The notes: generated by a model from the letters alone, not told the origin. A DNA stretch of 64,000 nt from JABDQA01 sp963759125 (GCA_963759125.1 CAVWXN010000005.1:992001-1056000); one strand, 5' to 3'. Shown: positions 16,395-25,689, numbered from the stretch's first letter. Numbers and translations: made by a program.

Positions 16395-18276
16395 TTGTCT
16401 ACGTTTTCTCTTCGATTTGGTGGCGTTCCTTTGGTGGCAGCTCACCTGGCGGCCCTGGCAGCGGCGTCGCCACTCATCTTTCTCTTTCTTCGGCGGGACA
16501 GGAGTGCTGGGGAAATTAAGCAGAAGATCACCCTGCCGCTGGTTCTCAGGTTCTTGGTAACATTTACGATCGCTGCCTCTTTGCAAGGCGCCATTCTGGG
16601 ACATCTGCTGAGGATAAATTCTCTGCCAGAATATATGGGATTTGTGCCTGCCGCCATAGCCGGGGTGTTGATCCTCAACCTGGTCGCTGCCCTCTGGGTG
16701 TTTCCGTTACCAGCAAGCAAAGCTCTTCACATGCAAACCTCGGTGAGTGTCCTGTGTGCTTCCCTGGTTGCCCTGCGCCTGGCTTATCTTGGCCTGCCCG
16801 AGTTGATGGAACAGGAGGCCTATTACTGGAACTACGCGCAGCACCCGGCCCTGAGCTACCTGGATCATCCACCGATGGTGGCAGTGTTGATCTGGCTGGG
16901 GACGAAACTGTGGGGTGTCAATGAGTTCGGGGTCAGATTCGCTGCCTTTCTCTGCTGGTTGGTGACCGCGTTCTTCAGTTATCGACTGAGTGTAAAGGTT
17001 TTCGACCGGCAGGCGGCTGCGGGTGCAGTATTGCTGCTGGCCGCCCTGCCGCTCTATTATGGGGTCGGGTTTCTGATGACCCCCGATGCGCCGCTTCATG
17101 CCGCCTGGTCCGCCCTGCTCTATTTCAGCTATCGGTCCCTGATAGAAGATGACTCGGCCGCCTGGGCCGGTATCGGTATCAGCTTAGGTCTGGGCTTATT
17201 GTCGAAATATACCATAATCCTGCTTGGCCCCCCGTTTCTCCTCTTTATGCTGATTGACCGCAGGGCCAGAAGGTGGTTTTTGAAACCGGGCCCCTACGTG
17301 GCACTTTTGCTGACTCTGGTAATATTCTCACCGGTGCTCATCTGGAATATGCAGCATGAATGGGTCTCATTTCTATTTCAGAGCGCCAAAAGAATTTCCA
17401 GCGAGTCGGTCGTCTCCACCCCTGAGCTGATCGGCCACCTCACGCTTATACTCACTCCTGCGGGGGTGATCGGAGCGCTGCTCTTTTTTCTTTTTGGCAA
17501 AAAGATTGTCAGATCCGCACAAACCCAGGAAGAGCCCGACTCCCATTTGAAAGTCGATCGCGCCTATCTGCTGCTTTTGCTCCTTTCGCTTCTGCCGTTT
17601 GCCCTGTTTTTTACCATCAGCTTCACTCGCGAGGTCAAACTGAACTGGACGAGTCCAATCTGGCTTGCGGTATTGCCGTTTCTGGGGTGCACTGTCACTT
17701 CAGTTTACGGCAGATTCTGTTCTATTTGTCTGATGGCGGTGCATGAATTATGGCGCCTGACCCTGCCTGTTCTAATTCTGGTGATTGGTGTAGCTCTGCA
17801 CTATGTGACCCTGGGGCTGCCCGGGTATTCCCCATCCGCCGGGCCCCTTTCTCATCGGTTGGGATGGACTTGCCGCCGAGGTTGAAAACTTGGCCGACAA
17901 GGTGGAAGGTGAATCCGGCGTGCGCCCCATCGTGGTTGGTATGGATCACTACCAGATTACCAGCGGGCTCGCTTTTTACCGAACCAAGAACGCCCACAAG
18001 AACGGGTTGTCCAACAAGTCAGCCGGGGTCGAACAAAATGTCGGCTGGCAGCTTTTTGGTCACAACTCCAGGATGTACCGCCTGTGGTTCGACGCCAAGG
18101 ACTGGCAGCCGGTCGATGTGATTGCGGTGGCTTCGATAAAATCGAGACTGGAGCAGCAAGCGTTTCAGACCGAGGTGGTGTTCGACTCTGCAATCCTGCC
18201 GCTAAGCGCCAGAAAAGAGGGGCAGGAAGTACGGCGTTTCTATTACCGTCTGATTTCGGCGGATTCATTTGACTGA
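16395..18276 (+). CDS. GT39/ArnT-type integral membrane glycosyltransferase with GtrA-like N-terminus, one +1 frameshift
   Basis: A polytopic protein of about 625 residues. Residues 45-110 (RFLVTFTIAASLQG to LNLVAALWVFP) resemble a GtrA flippase-like domain. A PMT/ArnT core follows: EAYYWNYAQHPALSYLDHPP, with the acidic catalytic loop, and LLSKYTIILLGPPFLL. These enzymes move a sugar from a polyprenyl-phosphate donor to lipid A, protein or glycan on the periplasmic side. The first frame closes at 17885, but one base skipped in CCCGGG (17820-17825) continues it as GIPHPPGPFLIGWDGLAAEV and on to 18276. The TTG start is uncertain: no ATG or good SD lies between the upstream stop at 16341 and 16395. 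The 285 bases before it contain no gene I can support. Confidence 0.7.
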
Positions 18277-18614
18277 CCGCCACCAGGCCCACTGGCAGCA
18301 GTAAGCGACCAGCCTTACAAAATCAATGAACGTTCTTGCCAGTGACCTCCTTTTGCCTGCTTTTTACAGCAATTTTGAGATGACCGTCATTGGACCGCAA
18401 GTGACCGGGGTGATCTGATCAATCTTGGGGATCTGCCTGAATGATTCAGGGTTCAGCTACAGCTCGATCCAGTGGACAAGGTCCCCCTGTGTCTGAATAA
18501 AACGAAACAGGTTCAGGAAGGGTGCAGGGCAGCAAAAGCTATGGACAGACCCTCTGCAGAAATGGTTATATGGGGCAGACTTGAATCAGACTCCACCCGA
18601 TCACTGGGCTTATT
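18277..18614 (+). other. Non-coding gap with one small inverted repeat
   Basis: No convincing open frame on either strand. CCTGAA-TGA-TTCAGG (18436-18450) is a small perfect inverted repeat without a T-run, so it is not an obvious terminator. The stretch presumably holds the promoter of the ftsB-like gene. Confidence 0.4.
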
Positions 18615-18944
18615 GTGCTGCGAAAAAAACCTAAAAAGAAGCTGACGCCCCTGCAGGAAAACAGGCTGCTGAAGATCATCATAATTTTGATCGTCGCTGC
18701 TTTCGCCTGGCTGCTCTTCGCTCCTGGAACCGGGCTCTACAGCTTGATTAAATTGAGAAGTAAGAGCAGCGAACTGGAACTGCAGACCCAGGCGCTGATC
18801 AAATCAAACGAAGAGCTTCGGGCCGAGATAGAGCGGCTGAAGCACGATCAGGCCTACCTAGAGCAGGTGGCCCGGGAAAAATATGGTCTGCTCAAGAAGA
18901 ATGAAAGGGTTTTTGATTTTTCCAGAAGTAAGGGCGACGATTGA
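18615..18944 (+). CDS. ftsB: Septum formation initiator FtsB/DivIC family protein
   Basis: A 109-residue bitopic protein: Lys/Arg-rich cytoplasmic tip, one membrane helix (residues about 20-42), then a coiled coil (LELQTQALIKSNEELRAEIE) and the conserved tail YLEQVAREKYGLLKKNERVF, diagnostic of FtsB/DivIC. It works with FtsL and FtsQ in the divisome to activate FtsWI. The start is a GTG; length agrees with the family. It converges with the FmdB gene. Confidence 0.85.
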   Translation: MLRKKPKKKLTPLQENRLLKIIIILIVAAFAWLLFAPGTGLYSLIKLRSKSSELELQTQALIKSNEELRAEIERLKHDQAYLEQVAREKYGLLKKNERVFDFSRSKGDD

Positions 18945-18993
18945 AGTGGCCCTGATCTTTGCTTGAACCCGCCCGGGGTTCGTCTCAACTCGC

Positions 18994-19206
18994 TCAGGAG
19001 AAACCGGATCCGCCGCCGCAGCCGGCAGCTAAAGGTGGACTCAGCGAAGCCGATGCCCCTCCCACCTTGATGCTCGAAGCTGACATCACTTTTTTTACAT
19101 CGGAGCCCTGGCACGATTCACAAGAGACCGAGGTGATATCGGTGGATGAAACGATGGCCTCAAACTCGCTTCCACAGGAATTACAGACAAATTCGTAAAT
19201 TGGCAT
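18994..19206 (-). CDS. FmdB family zinc-ribbon protein
   Basis: A 70-residue protein, MPIYEFVCNSCGSEFE at the N-terminus, with two CxxC pairs (CNSC and CESC) that form the zinc ribbon of FmdB-type regulators. The tail is Gly/Ser-rich, as usual for the family. The longer frame starting at 19257 is rejected because the MPIYEF start is invariant in the family. Function is uncertain (putative regulator). Confidence 0.88.
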   Translation of the reverse strand: MPIYEFVCNSCGSEFEAIVSSTDITSVSCESCQGSDVKKVMSASSIKVGGASASLSPPLAAGCGGGSGFS

Positions 19207-19336
19207 AACTGGCACCTGATTAACTGTTGATCCACATACCGGCCAAAGGACCAGCATTAGGGCATTAAATGTTTTGCTTTAATACCTTAGTACCGGATCA
19301 ATTAAAATAAAGGGCTGCTGATCGCTTAACTTGATT

Positions 19337-19708
19337 TTATTCGATCAGAGACTTGAATATTTTACAATTTCGGCAGATTCCGATCTTCTCTTTATAGGAC
19401 GAGTCACTGGTGCATTCACACAGGGTGCCGCACAAAAACCAGCACAGGTGGCCGCTCTGAAATTCCCAGGCAGGGCAATCCTCTTTTTCCTGGCACTCCT
19501 TCTGTTCCCAGCAGGGGATGAGTTCCGGGTTTTTACCGCGCTGCTTGATCAGCAGGAAAAATAACTGGCGTTCGATATGGGCCGGTATAGAGCGCCAGCC
19601 CTGCTCGTAGCTGTGAATGGTTTTTAAGGACATCCCCAACAAGGCGGCCAGTTGTTTTTGGGTTTTTCCGAGTTGTTTTCTGATTTTGCTGAATTCCTCT
19701 TTTTCCAT
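19337..19708 (-). CDS. XRE-type HTH protein with Cys-rich C-terminal tail
   Basis: A 123-residue protein. Residues 5-55 are a helix-turn-helix (LGKTQKQLAALLGMSLKTIH, YEQGWRSIP). The C-terminal half contains the pattern PCWEQKECQEKEDCPAWEF, then HLCWFLCGTLCEC and CRNCKIF: nine or more cysteines in CW/CPAW settings that recur in deltaproteobacterial proteins. The tail may bind a metal or Fe-S cluster and make the regulator respond to redox or metals; this is inference. The 278 bases upstream to the UDG-like gene contain no gene. Confidence 0.8.
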   Translation of the reverse strand: MEKEEFSKIRKQLGKTQKQLAALLGMSLKTIHSYEQGWRSIPAHIERQLFFLLIKQRGKNPELIPCWEQKECQEKEDCPAWEFQSGHLCWFLCGTLCECTSDSSYKEKIGICRNCKIFKSLIE

Positions 19709-19986
19709 AACCCGCTTCCGATAAGATTGTTACTGTAAGCCAGCAAATGCGGCGACCATTAATTAGTGTATATGCTCATATCAATATACCACAAATGGGG
19801 AGGATGCGCTTTGCTTTTCTTCCCTTACTACCACAAAAATACATGATCTCTCGAGTGGTGGCTAGATCGTAATAAATTACAGTCTGTTAGCAAGTAAGCG
19901 AAAAGTATTGCGGCGAGAGTACAAAGCGCTAATATAGGGCCAGATAGATTCGCTTCAGCCACTCAGAGCCCGTCAAAACACTTCCG

Positions 19987-20778
19987 ATGACCACTGCAGA
20001 ACTCCTCAAGTCCATCAGATCCCTGGTTGCCTACCACCAATCGTGCGGAGTCAACTATTATCTTAACAGGGGTGCGCTCGAAGAGGGGCTTCAGCAACTC
20101 GAACGCTTAGCCGCAGAAGCCGGTGACGAGGGGGCCACACCCCAGCCCCAGAGCCTTTCTACTACTGCTCTTGGAGCCGAGAAGAGCGGGCTGGATATGC
20201 TCACCATTGCCGAACTGGCCAAAGAAATTCAAAGCTGCCGGCTCTGTCAGCTTTGTGAAACCCGAAAAGTCAGTACTGCCGGTAGAGGGGGGCTCCGTCC
20301 CGATCTGCTGGTGGTCGGCGACTGGCTTGTGCACAGCTCCGCTACAAGCGAAGAAGCGCTGTTCGGTGACCAGCAGGACCTGATGTTTACCAGGATGATT
20401 GGGGCAATTGAGATGCCACAGTCCGGAGTGTTTGTCACCAATCTCATCAAGTGCAGTGTGGCAGAGTCATGCAGGCCTGAGGCAAGCCAGATCACGACCT
20501 GCATGAGTTATCTGAAACAACAGATAACCCTGCTCTCGCCCCGGGTAATTCTCGCCATGGGCATCGCCGCTTCTCAGGCCCTGCTTGACAGTACTCGGCC
20601 GCTGATTGCGCTGCGGGGCAGGTTTCATCCAGTTAAGGTCGGCAGTGGGCAGACCATCCTGCTGATGCCGACCTTTCACCCCTCCTATCTGTTGAAAAAT
20701 CCAGAAATGAAGCAGCCGACCTGGAATGATCTGCAGCTGGTCAGGAAAAAGCTCGGTGAACCAGGCGGCAGGCAGTAA
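19987..20778 (+). CDS. Uracil-DNA glycosylase superfamily protein, divergent active-site motif
   Basis: A 263-residue protein of the UDG family-4/5 type. Four cysteines able to bind a [4Fe-4S] cluster are visible (CRLCQLC near residue 83 and, later, IKC...TTC), together with FVTNLIKC and a C-terminal PTFHPSYLL close to the family's HP(S/A) uracil loop. Motif A, normally GEAPGxxED, is replaced by VGDWLVHSSATSEEALFG, so the catalytic region is altered and base-excision activity is doubtful. An N-terminal helical region of about 70 residues precedes the domain. It ends one base before the convergent PqqD gene. Confidence 0.75.
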   Translation: MTTAELLKSIRSLVAYHQSCGVNYYLNRGALEEGLQQLERLAAEAGDEGATPQPQSLSTTALGAEKSGLDMLTIAELAKEIQSCRLCQLCETRKVSTAGRGGLRPDLLVVGDWLVHSSATSEEALFGDQQDLMFTRMIGAIEMPQSGVFVTNLIKCSVAESCRPEASQITTCMSYLKQQITLLSPRVILAMGIAASQALLDSTRPLIALRGRFHPVKVGSGQTILLMPTFHPSYLLKNPEMKQPTWNDLQLVRKKLGEPGGRQ

Positions 20779-21162
20779 TCAGCCGAGTGCGATCAGACCT
20801 CTTTTCCCCAGTTCACGCAGAAAAAGGGTGATTGACTGTTCTGCTTCCTGATTTGATATCTTGTGATGGCGGGCGAACTCCTCGATGAGTTGGGCGGTGG
20901 TTCTGCTGCCGTCGATCATCTGCCAGACCTGGCTGCCCAGTGCATCCAGCTCGATCTTTCTGGTCGGCGTTTCGGCTGCGCTGCTGCCGAAACGCTCGAA
21001 GATCGATTGTAAAAATGGTTTCAAAACAAGTACATACTCCACTTGCACCTGTCCTGACTCAAGGGTCTCCCAGTCGACCACATTGTTTCTAACCGGGGTG
21101 CAGGCCAGCGCCTGATCACGCGTCAGGTAGGTCGGCTGCTTTTTTTTTCTGAATAATCCCAT
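20779..21162 (-). CDS. PqqD-like peptide chaperone domain protein
   Basis: A 127-residue protein whose C-terminal half matches PqqD: IELDALGSQVWQMIDGSRT, TAQLIEEFARHHKIS and FLRELGKRGLI. PqqD proteins are small chaperones that present precursor peptides to radical SAM enzymes, though many stand-alone copies exist without a peptide. An N-terminal extension (FRKKKQPTYLTRDQAL) is unlike canonical PqqD. The upstream gene overlaps it by 47 bases, so the pair is made together. No radical SAM enzyme is visible nearby. Confidence 0.8.
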   Translation of the reverse strand: MGLFRKKKQPTYLTRDQALACTPVRNNVVDWETLESGQVQVEYVLVLKPFLQSIFERFGSSAAETPTRKIELDALGSQVWQMIDGSRTTAQLIEEFARHHKISNQEAEQSITLFLRELGKRGLIALG

Positions 21163-22009
21163 AGCCGTCTTTGATCATAGCTTTTACCCTTGTCTCAATG
21201 GGTCTTTTACAGTGGATACTATACCCCAAAATGCGGTCGTGGCGGGGAAAATGAGTAAATGATGCCGCCTGATAAAGCTTTTTCCTTCTGATCCGGCCCC
21301 ACAGATATTCCGGCAGTTTCGGCGCGTAGTGATAGTGCAGGTTAGATGGGTCGGCAACCATCTGATTTTCGGGCCGGGCACCAGAGAAAGACTGGAAAAG
21401 GGCGGCCAACGAATTCTGCTGCAGATGCTGGGAAGCAGGTGCCAGGCGGCACAGGTGGAGTTCGGCTTCATCACTTTTAAAACAGAGGGTAGTCAGCCCG
21501 AAACGAAAGGAAGAACGCTCCAGGTCGAACCCCTCGGGAACTGAAAAGAAAAAGTCCTGAATCTGCCATTTCACAGATTCCGGAGGGTCTGGATGGCAAT
21601 TCAGCGACTCTAGAACGAAGGGATAGGTTTGAAAGCTTTCCAGCGACTTGCCATACACTCTGATGAGCAGAGTAGTTGCACAGCTGTTGCAGGTGAGCAG
21701 CAGCACCGTATCCTTTGCAGACTGATCCAGGGCGAAGGTCTCAACTGCGAAATTTGTGAGGAGGCGGGCCGGCAGCAAGTCGATCAGCACCTCCCTTCTG
21801 GAGCAGTCCGTGCCCGGAGCAAGCTGCCTGGCGATTTTCTCCCCGGAGAGTGGGCCTGCATGTTTTCCAGGAGGCTGCCAGCGCAGTTCCGCGATTGGTT
21901 TGAGATCGTTTTCGAGGATCAGGTGACGCCTGTCTTTGACAATGACATCCCAGTGGCGGGGGATGTCAAGATGAAGGTGATTCCAGCGAATATGGTCGAT
22001 ACGGGTCAA
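21116..22009 (-). CDS. Conserved hypothetical protein paired with PqqD-like gene
   Basis: A 297-residue soluble protein with no family I recognise. It opens WNHLHLDIPRHWDVIVKDRR and reads like a beta-rich single domain; a CNSC pair sits near residue 107 and HYAPKLPEYLWGRIRRKK is near the C-terminus. It starts with TTG, TGAGG six bases ahead, and overlaps the PqqD-like gene by 47 bases, so the two products probably act together. Proteins made with PqqD-like partners often bind or modify a peptide, but nothing in this sequence shows that. Confidence 0.6.
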   Translation of the reverse strand: MTRIDHIRWNHLHLDIPRHWDVIVKDRRHLILENDLKPIAELRWQPPGKHAGPLSGEKIARQLAPGTDCSRREVLIDLLPARLLTNFAVETFALDQSAKDTVLLLTCNSCATTLLIRVYGKSLESFQTYPFVLESLNCHPDPPESVKWQIQDFFFSVPEGFDLERSSFRFGLTTLCFKSDEAELHLCRLAPASQHLQQNSLAALFQSFSGARPENQMVADPSNLHYHYAPKLPEYLWGRIRRKKLYQAASFTHFPRHDRILGYSIHCKRPIETRVKAMIKDGYGIIQKKKAADLPDA

Positions 22010-22025
22010 GATGCCTCAGGCAGAT

Positions 22026-22616
22026 TCAGCGGGGAAGCATATAGTCCCAGTCCGGCTTCATCCGTTGTTTGATCGTTTCTTTTTCTTCTGCAGTTTTGTT
22101 GTTCTCAAAAAAATCGATCACACAGAACCGCTCTTCTTCTTCTATTTCCGGAAAAGATAACTTTACCATGTTGCCGATATTTTCGTTGTCGTCCTGCAGG
22201 TTATGCTGCAGGATCAGGTTAACCCGCCTGTTGTCTTTATCGACAAAGCGCCATTTCCAGACATAGAGGACCCCGAAGGAGTCACCTTTCCATTCGTCGG
22301 GCTTGCCGTATCTGCTTCTAAGCTTCTTCAGCACCTCATCATAGAATTCTTTGCTGGAATTCTGGTACTTCATTCTGATCTTGACGATCCTGCCAGGGTA
22401 AGCACAGGTGCCGTAGGAAATGATACCTTTCCGAAATCCATGCCAGTCGTTTATCACCACCTCCTTGAGGTAATCGGAATATTCTATTTGAGGGTAATCA
22501 GTGATAAACTCCCCAAGTTTGAAACCGCCGATCTCCGTTGGTGTGTCGTGCGCCGATACCGAACTGCAACTCAGCATGGCGGCAATGAAAAGTGTAGCGG
22601 CGGTGAAATATTTCAT
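22026..22616 (-). CDS. Secreted hypothetical protein
   Basis: A 196-residue protein with a signal peptide (TAATLFIAAMLSCSSVSA, cleaved near residue 22). The mature chain opens with GGFKLGEFITDYPQI and has the pattern of a small alpha/beta protein (KLRSRYGKPDEWKGDS, VYVWKWRFVDKDNRRVNLI) often seen in secreted deltaproteobacterial hypotheticals. It begins three bases after the cyclic-nucleotide-binding protein's stop, so it is the last gene of that operon. Function unknown. Confidence 0.65.
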   Translation of the reverse strand: MKYFTAATLFIAAMLSCSSVSAHDTPTEIGGFKLGEFITDYPQIEYSDYLKEVVINDWHGFRKGIISYGTCAYPGRIVKIRMKYQNSSKEFYDEVLKKLRSRYGKPDEWKGDSFGVLYVWKWRFVDKDNRRVNLILQHNLQDDNENIGNMVKLSFPEIEEEERFCVIDFFENNKTAEEKETIKQRMKPDWDYMLPR

Positions 22617-22619
22617 AGA

Positions 22620-23150
22620 TCAGCTCAGGGTTGTTGACGGAATTGTGCCGGACGGGAGTATTTTATCAAGCATAAAAGAGGTCTGATCGACCAGCCGACC
22701 CACGCTGAGCTGGATGACTCGTTCGATGAGTTCGTCCTTGTGGACGGGGAATTTTTCCAGAACTTTTTGAAATACGGTGCGATCGATAAACAGGGCGTCC
22801 ACAACACTGAGTGCTTGCACCGAAAAGAACCAGTTGAATTGGGCAAGCAGGGCAAGTTCTCCGAAAATACCTTCATTCTCCAGCTGCTGGAGCACCACTT
22901 GTTGGCCTTTGTGAGTGACAATCACTTCCACACTTCCCTCGCTCAGGATAAAGGCTTTATCGGCTTTCGCCCCGTGTTCAATGAGTAGATCGCCCGGTTG
23001 AAAAGTCCGGTGTCTGGAGAGATAGGCAATAAGCTTCACCACGTCGAGGTGCAGGCCGGTGAACAGAGGGGATTGTCTGAGCCGTTCAAAATCTTTAGTA
23101 AGCCGGGTGGAATGGTGATTTTCATTCTCGACTGCCTTTGATGAGTTCAT
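22620..23150 (-). CDS. Cyclic-nucleotide-binding domain protein
   Basis: A 176-residue protein. Residues about 30-135 are a cNMP-binding (CAP-type) beta barrel: FQPGDLLIEHGAKADKAFIL and IFGELALLAQFNW, the phosphate-binding cassette region. No DNA-binding domain follows; the C-terminal 40 residues are helical. It may sense a nucleotide and act on the ABC exporter, whose 3' end it overlaps by 29 bases. An upstream in-frame ATG (23198) lies deep in the exporter gene; AAGGAA ahead of the ATG at 23150 supports this start. Confidence 0.8.
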   Translation of the reverse strand: MNSSKAVENENHHSTRLTKDFERLRQSPLFTGLHLDVVKLIAYLSRHRTFQPGDLLIEHGAKADKAFILSEGSVEVIVTHKGQQVVLQQLENEGIFGELALLAQFNWFFSVQALSVVDALFIDRTVFQKVLEKFPVHKDELIERVIQLSVGRLVDQTSFMLDKILPSGTIPSTTLS

Positions 23151-25689
23151 ACAAGATTCCTTTCTTTCCAATAAGATCGTCGTAGCTTCCCGATTCAACG
23201 ATCTTACCCTCTTTCATAACTAAAATATGGTCATATTCAGAAATCATGTCAAGACGATGAACGACGGCGATAACCGTGGTGTTGCCCTTCAATTTGTCAC
23301 TGATATAGCGCTGTATCCTGTTCTGAGAGTTATTGTCCAGACTGGCGGTCGCCTCATCGAGGATAAGGATCGGGCTCTTCTTCAGCAATGCCCGGGCCAG
23401 GGCCAGTTTTTGTTTCTGCCCTCCGGAGAGGTTGTCACCCTTGCTGCCGACATGAAAATCGAGTCCGATATCCATGATATAATCGAGCAGACCGTAACGG
23501 TTGAGTTCATCAGCGGCGACCTCACTTAACCGTTCCCTGACCAGGTCCCGGTCAATGACCGTGCCGAAAATGATATTGTCTTGCAGGGAACGGGAGTAGA
23601 GATAATGGTTGATGCAGAATGGGGTGAACTCCGTTTTGGCCGGGCCCGCCTTTTGTTCATGACCCAGCGGTACTATTTCAGTCTGCAGGGTACCATCGCT
23701 GCAACTCTCGACATCGATGCCGGCCACTTGGCTAAGAAATCGGGGACGGGACTCCATGATCGCAGTCTCCAGCCCCAGGGGCAGCGAGGTGATCTTGTGA
23801 AGCCCGGCTGTATACTTGAGGCTGAGCAGCAGAAGCCGGTCCTGATTTTTTTCGCTTAGAACGGTCCAGGACCCACCCAGTTGAATCTGGTTGACAATAG
23901 CCTGGTAATCCTTGAGCTGGCCAGGTTTCATCGGGCTGCCCTGGAAGAGAAAATCGTCGCCACCGAAGGCTCCCAGAAGATTGATCGTTGCCTCGGCAAT
24001 TTCGATGCCGAATTGGATCAACGGCTTTTCCAGATCTTCATCTTTGAGAAATGATCTAAACGCTTCATGGGTGAGCAGTTTTTTGGTGGTGTGGGCGATC
24101 CCGTAGGTACCGAACATGATATTGACCGCTATCGGGCTGTACTTCAGAAAACGGTTCACATCATAGAATTCAACCGCCTGGGAAATTTCTTTGCTCATCT
24201 CCTGCCGGACGATTTTTCGCATTTGAAGAAAACTCGAAATCATCGACCGGGCCCGCTGGGGCGAGATGGTCGAGCGCAGTCCCCAGCGGATCACATCCGC
24301 TGCCAGGCCGATATCGGTGATAAGCTCGAAAATCTCCTGCCGATTGGGAAGCTCGTGGGTGACGCCTGCAAGATGAAGGGCATTACTCGAATAGAGCAGG
24401 TTGTCCCTGACCGTACCGGTGAAAATGAACGGGTGCTGGGCTACCGTGCTGATGCTGGTGACCACTTCCATCTGAGACAGTTTTTCTATCTGCTGATCGT
24501 CGATGGTCAGGGTTCCGCTGCTCTGGAGATACAGTCTGCTGAGAATATGGCTCAAGGTGCTTTTACCGGAGCCGGAGACACCAACCAGAGCCAGATGCTG
24601 GCCAGCTTCAAGACGAAATGAAACGTCATCCAGGAGCTGAATGGACTTGTTGACCTGGTAGCCGATATTTTTTGCCTCGATCGATCCTTTAAAGCTTTGT
24701 GAATCAGCAACAGGAGCCTCGAGGAGGAACTGGGGTTTGTGATCGAACAGCTCCATGATCTGTTTGTAGCGGACCCGGGCATCCTGATATGACTGAAAGT
24801 AGTCTATCAACTCTTTCCAGGGGTCGTACACTTTTTCGTAGGCGGACAGGAAGGCGACCAGGGCGCCGATGGTGAATTCCCCGTTAATGGCAAGATAGCC
24901 GCCGACCAGAAAGAGCATAAATGGGCCAAAAGACTGGAACAGATTGTTGCTGAATTTGATGCCGTATTTAAGGATATCGAGTTTGACGGCCACCTTGTAG
25001 AGCCGATAGGCGAGTCGGTCCAGCTTCAACTGTTCCAGCAGAAACGAAGCGTTGCCCTGGACCTCGTGGATTCCTTCGACCGATTCATTGACCACGCCCG
25101 CTATCCGTCTTGTAATCATGACGCGTTTCTGGTTGTAGCGGTTGTGCCGGCGCTGCAGAAGGGGGATTACCGTCAGTTCGAATGGATAGATGATCATGCT
25201 CAGCAGGCCGAGCAGCGGGTTCAGGTAGATCATGAACCCAAGAAAGACCGCGAAGGTAAGCACTGAGGTTATTGGAATCGCCAGGGCGCCTCCCAGAAAA
25301 GTGGCGATGGCATTGAGTTCAGCGGTCATGGCTGCGGTGATCGCCCCGGTCTGGGTTTTGTGAAAAAAGGTCAGCGGCAGCTTGAGGATATGCTGATAAA
25401 GCTCCCGCCTCATCCCGATCAGGATCTTCTGGCTGATGACCGCCTCCAGGGTGTTGGCGGCATACTTCATGATTCCGGCCAGCACTATCGCTCCCATATA
25501 CAGCGCACAGTAGAGGTAGAGCTTGTCGACCATCTTCAGGTTGATGGCGATGTTGATGATTTTGCGCTGCATTTCCAGCGGATAGACCCGGAAGAACAGA
25601 CCGATGACGATGATCACCAGCAGGACTATCTGAAGTGCACGATAGCGATATTTTACCCAGTAAAAAAGTGGCCGATCGGTAAGCTGCAT
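23122..25689 (-). CDS. ABC exporter (TMD-NBD fusion) with a large insertion in the ATPase domain
   Basis: An 855-residue half-transporter. Residues 15-320 form the six-helix exporter membrane domain (KILIGMRRELYQHILKLPLT, FFHKTQTGAITAAM). The NBD starts normally: Walker A GVSGSGKST (370-378) and Q-loop Gln418 in VAQHPFIFTG. About 250 residues of unrelated, mainly helical sequence (440-690) then separate these from LSGGQ (754-758), Walker B ILILDEATA and the switch His (VVHRLD). A second Q-loop-like stretch, RSLQDNIIFG (700-709), echoes VRDNLLY (427-433), suggesting a partial duplication around the insert. Normal NBDs have about 105 residues between Walker A and signature. Substrate unknown. 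Confidence 0.85.
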   Translation of the reverse strand: MQLTDRPLFYWVKYRYRALQIVLLVIIVIGLFFRVYPLEMQRKIINIAINLKMVDKLYLYCALYMGAIVLAGIMKYAANTLEAVISQKILIGMRRELYQHILKLPLTFFHKTQTGAITAAMTAELNAIATFLGGALAIPITSVLTFAVFLGFMIYLNPLLGLLSMIIYPFELTVIPLLQRRHNRYNQKRVMITRRIAGVVNESVEGIHEVQGNASFLLEQLKLDRLAYRLYKVAVKLDILKYGIKFSNNLFQSFGPFMLFLVGGYLAINGEFTIGALVAFLSAYEKVYDPWKELIDYFQSYQDARVRYKQIMELFDHKPQFLLEAPVADSQSFKGSIEAKNIGYQVNKSIQLLDDVSFRLEAGQHLALVGVSGSGKSTLSHILSRLYLQSSGTLTIDDQQIEKLSQMEVVTSISTVAQHPFIFTGTVRDNLLYSSNALHLAGVTHELPNRQEIFELITDIGLAADVIRWGLRSTISPQRARSMISSFLQMRKIVRQEMSKEISQAVEFYDVNRFLKYSPIAVNIMFGTYGIAHTTKKLLTHEAFRSFLKDEDLEKPLIQFGIEIAEATINLLGAFGGDDFLFQGSPMKPGQLKDYQAIVNQIQLGGSWTVLSEKNQDRLLLLSLKYTAGLHKITSLPLGLETAIMESRPRFLSQVAGIDVESCSDGTLQTEIVPLGHEQKAGPAKTEFTPFCINHYLYSRSLQDNIIFGTVIDRDLVRERLSEVAADELNRYGLLDYIMDIGLDFHVGSKGDNLSGGQKQKLALARALLKKSPILILDEATASLDNNSQNRIQRYISDKLKGNTTVIAVVHRLDMISEYDHILVMKEGKIVESGSYDDLIGKKGILYELIKGSRE

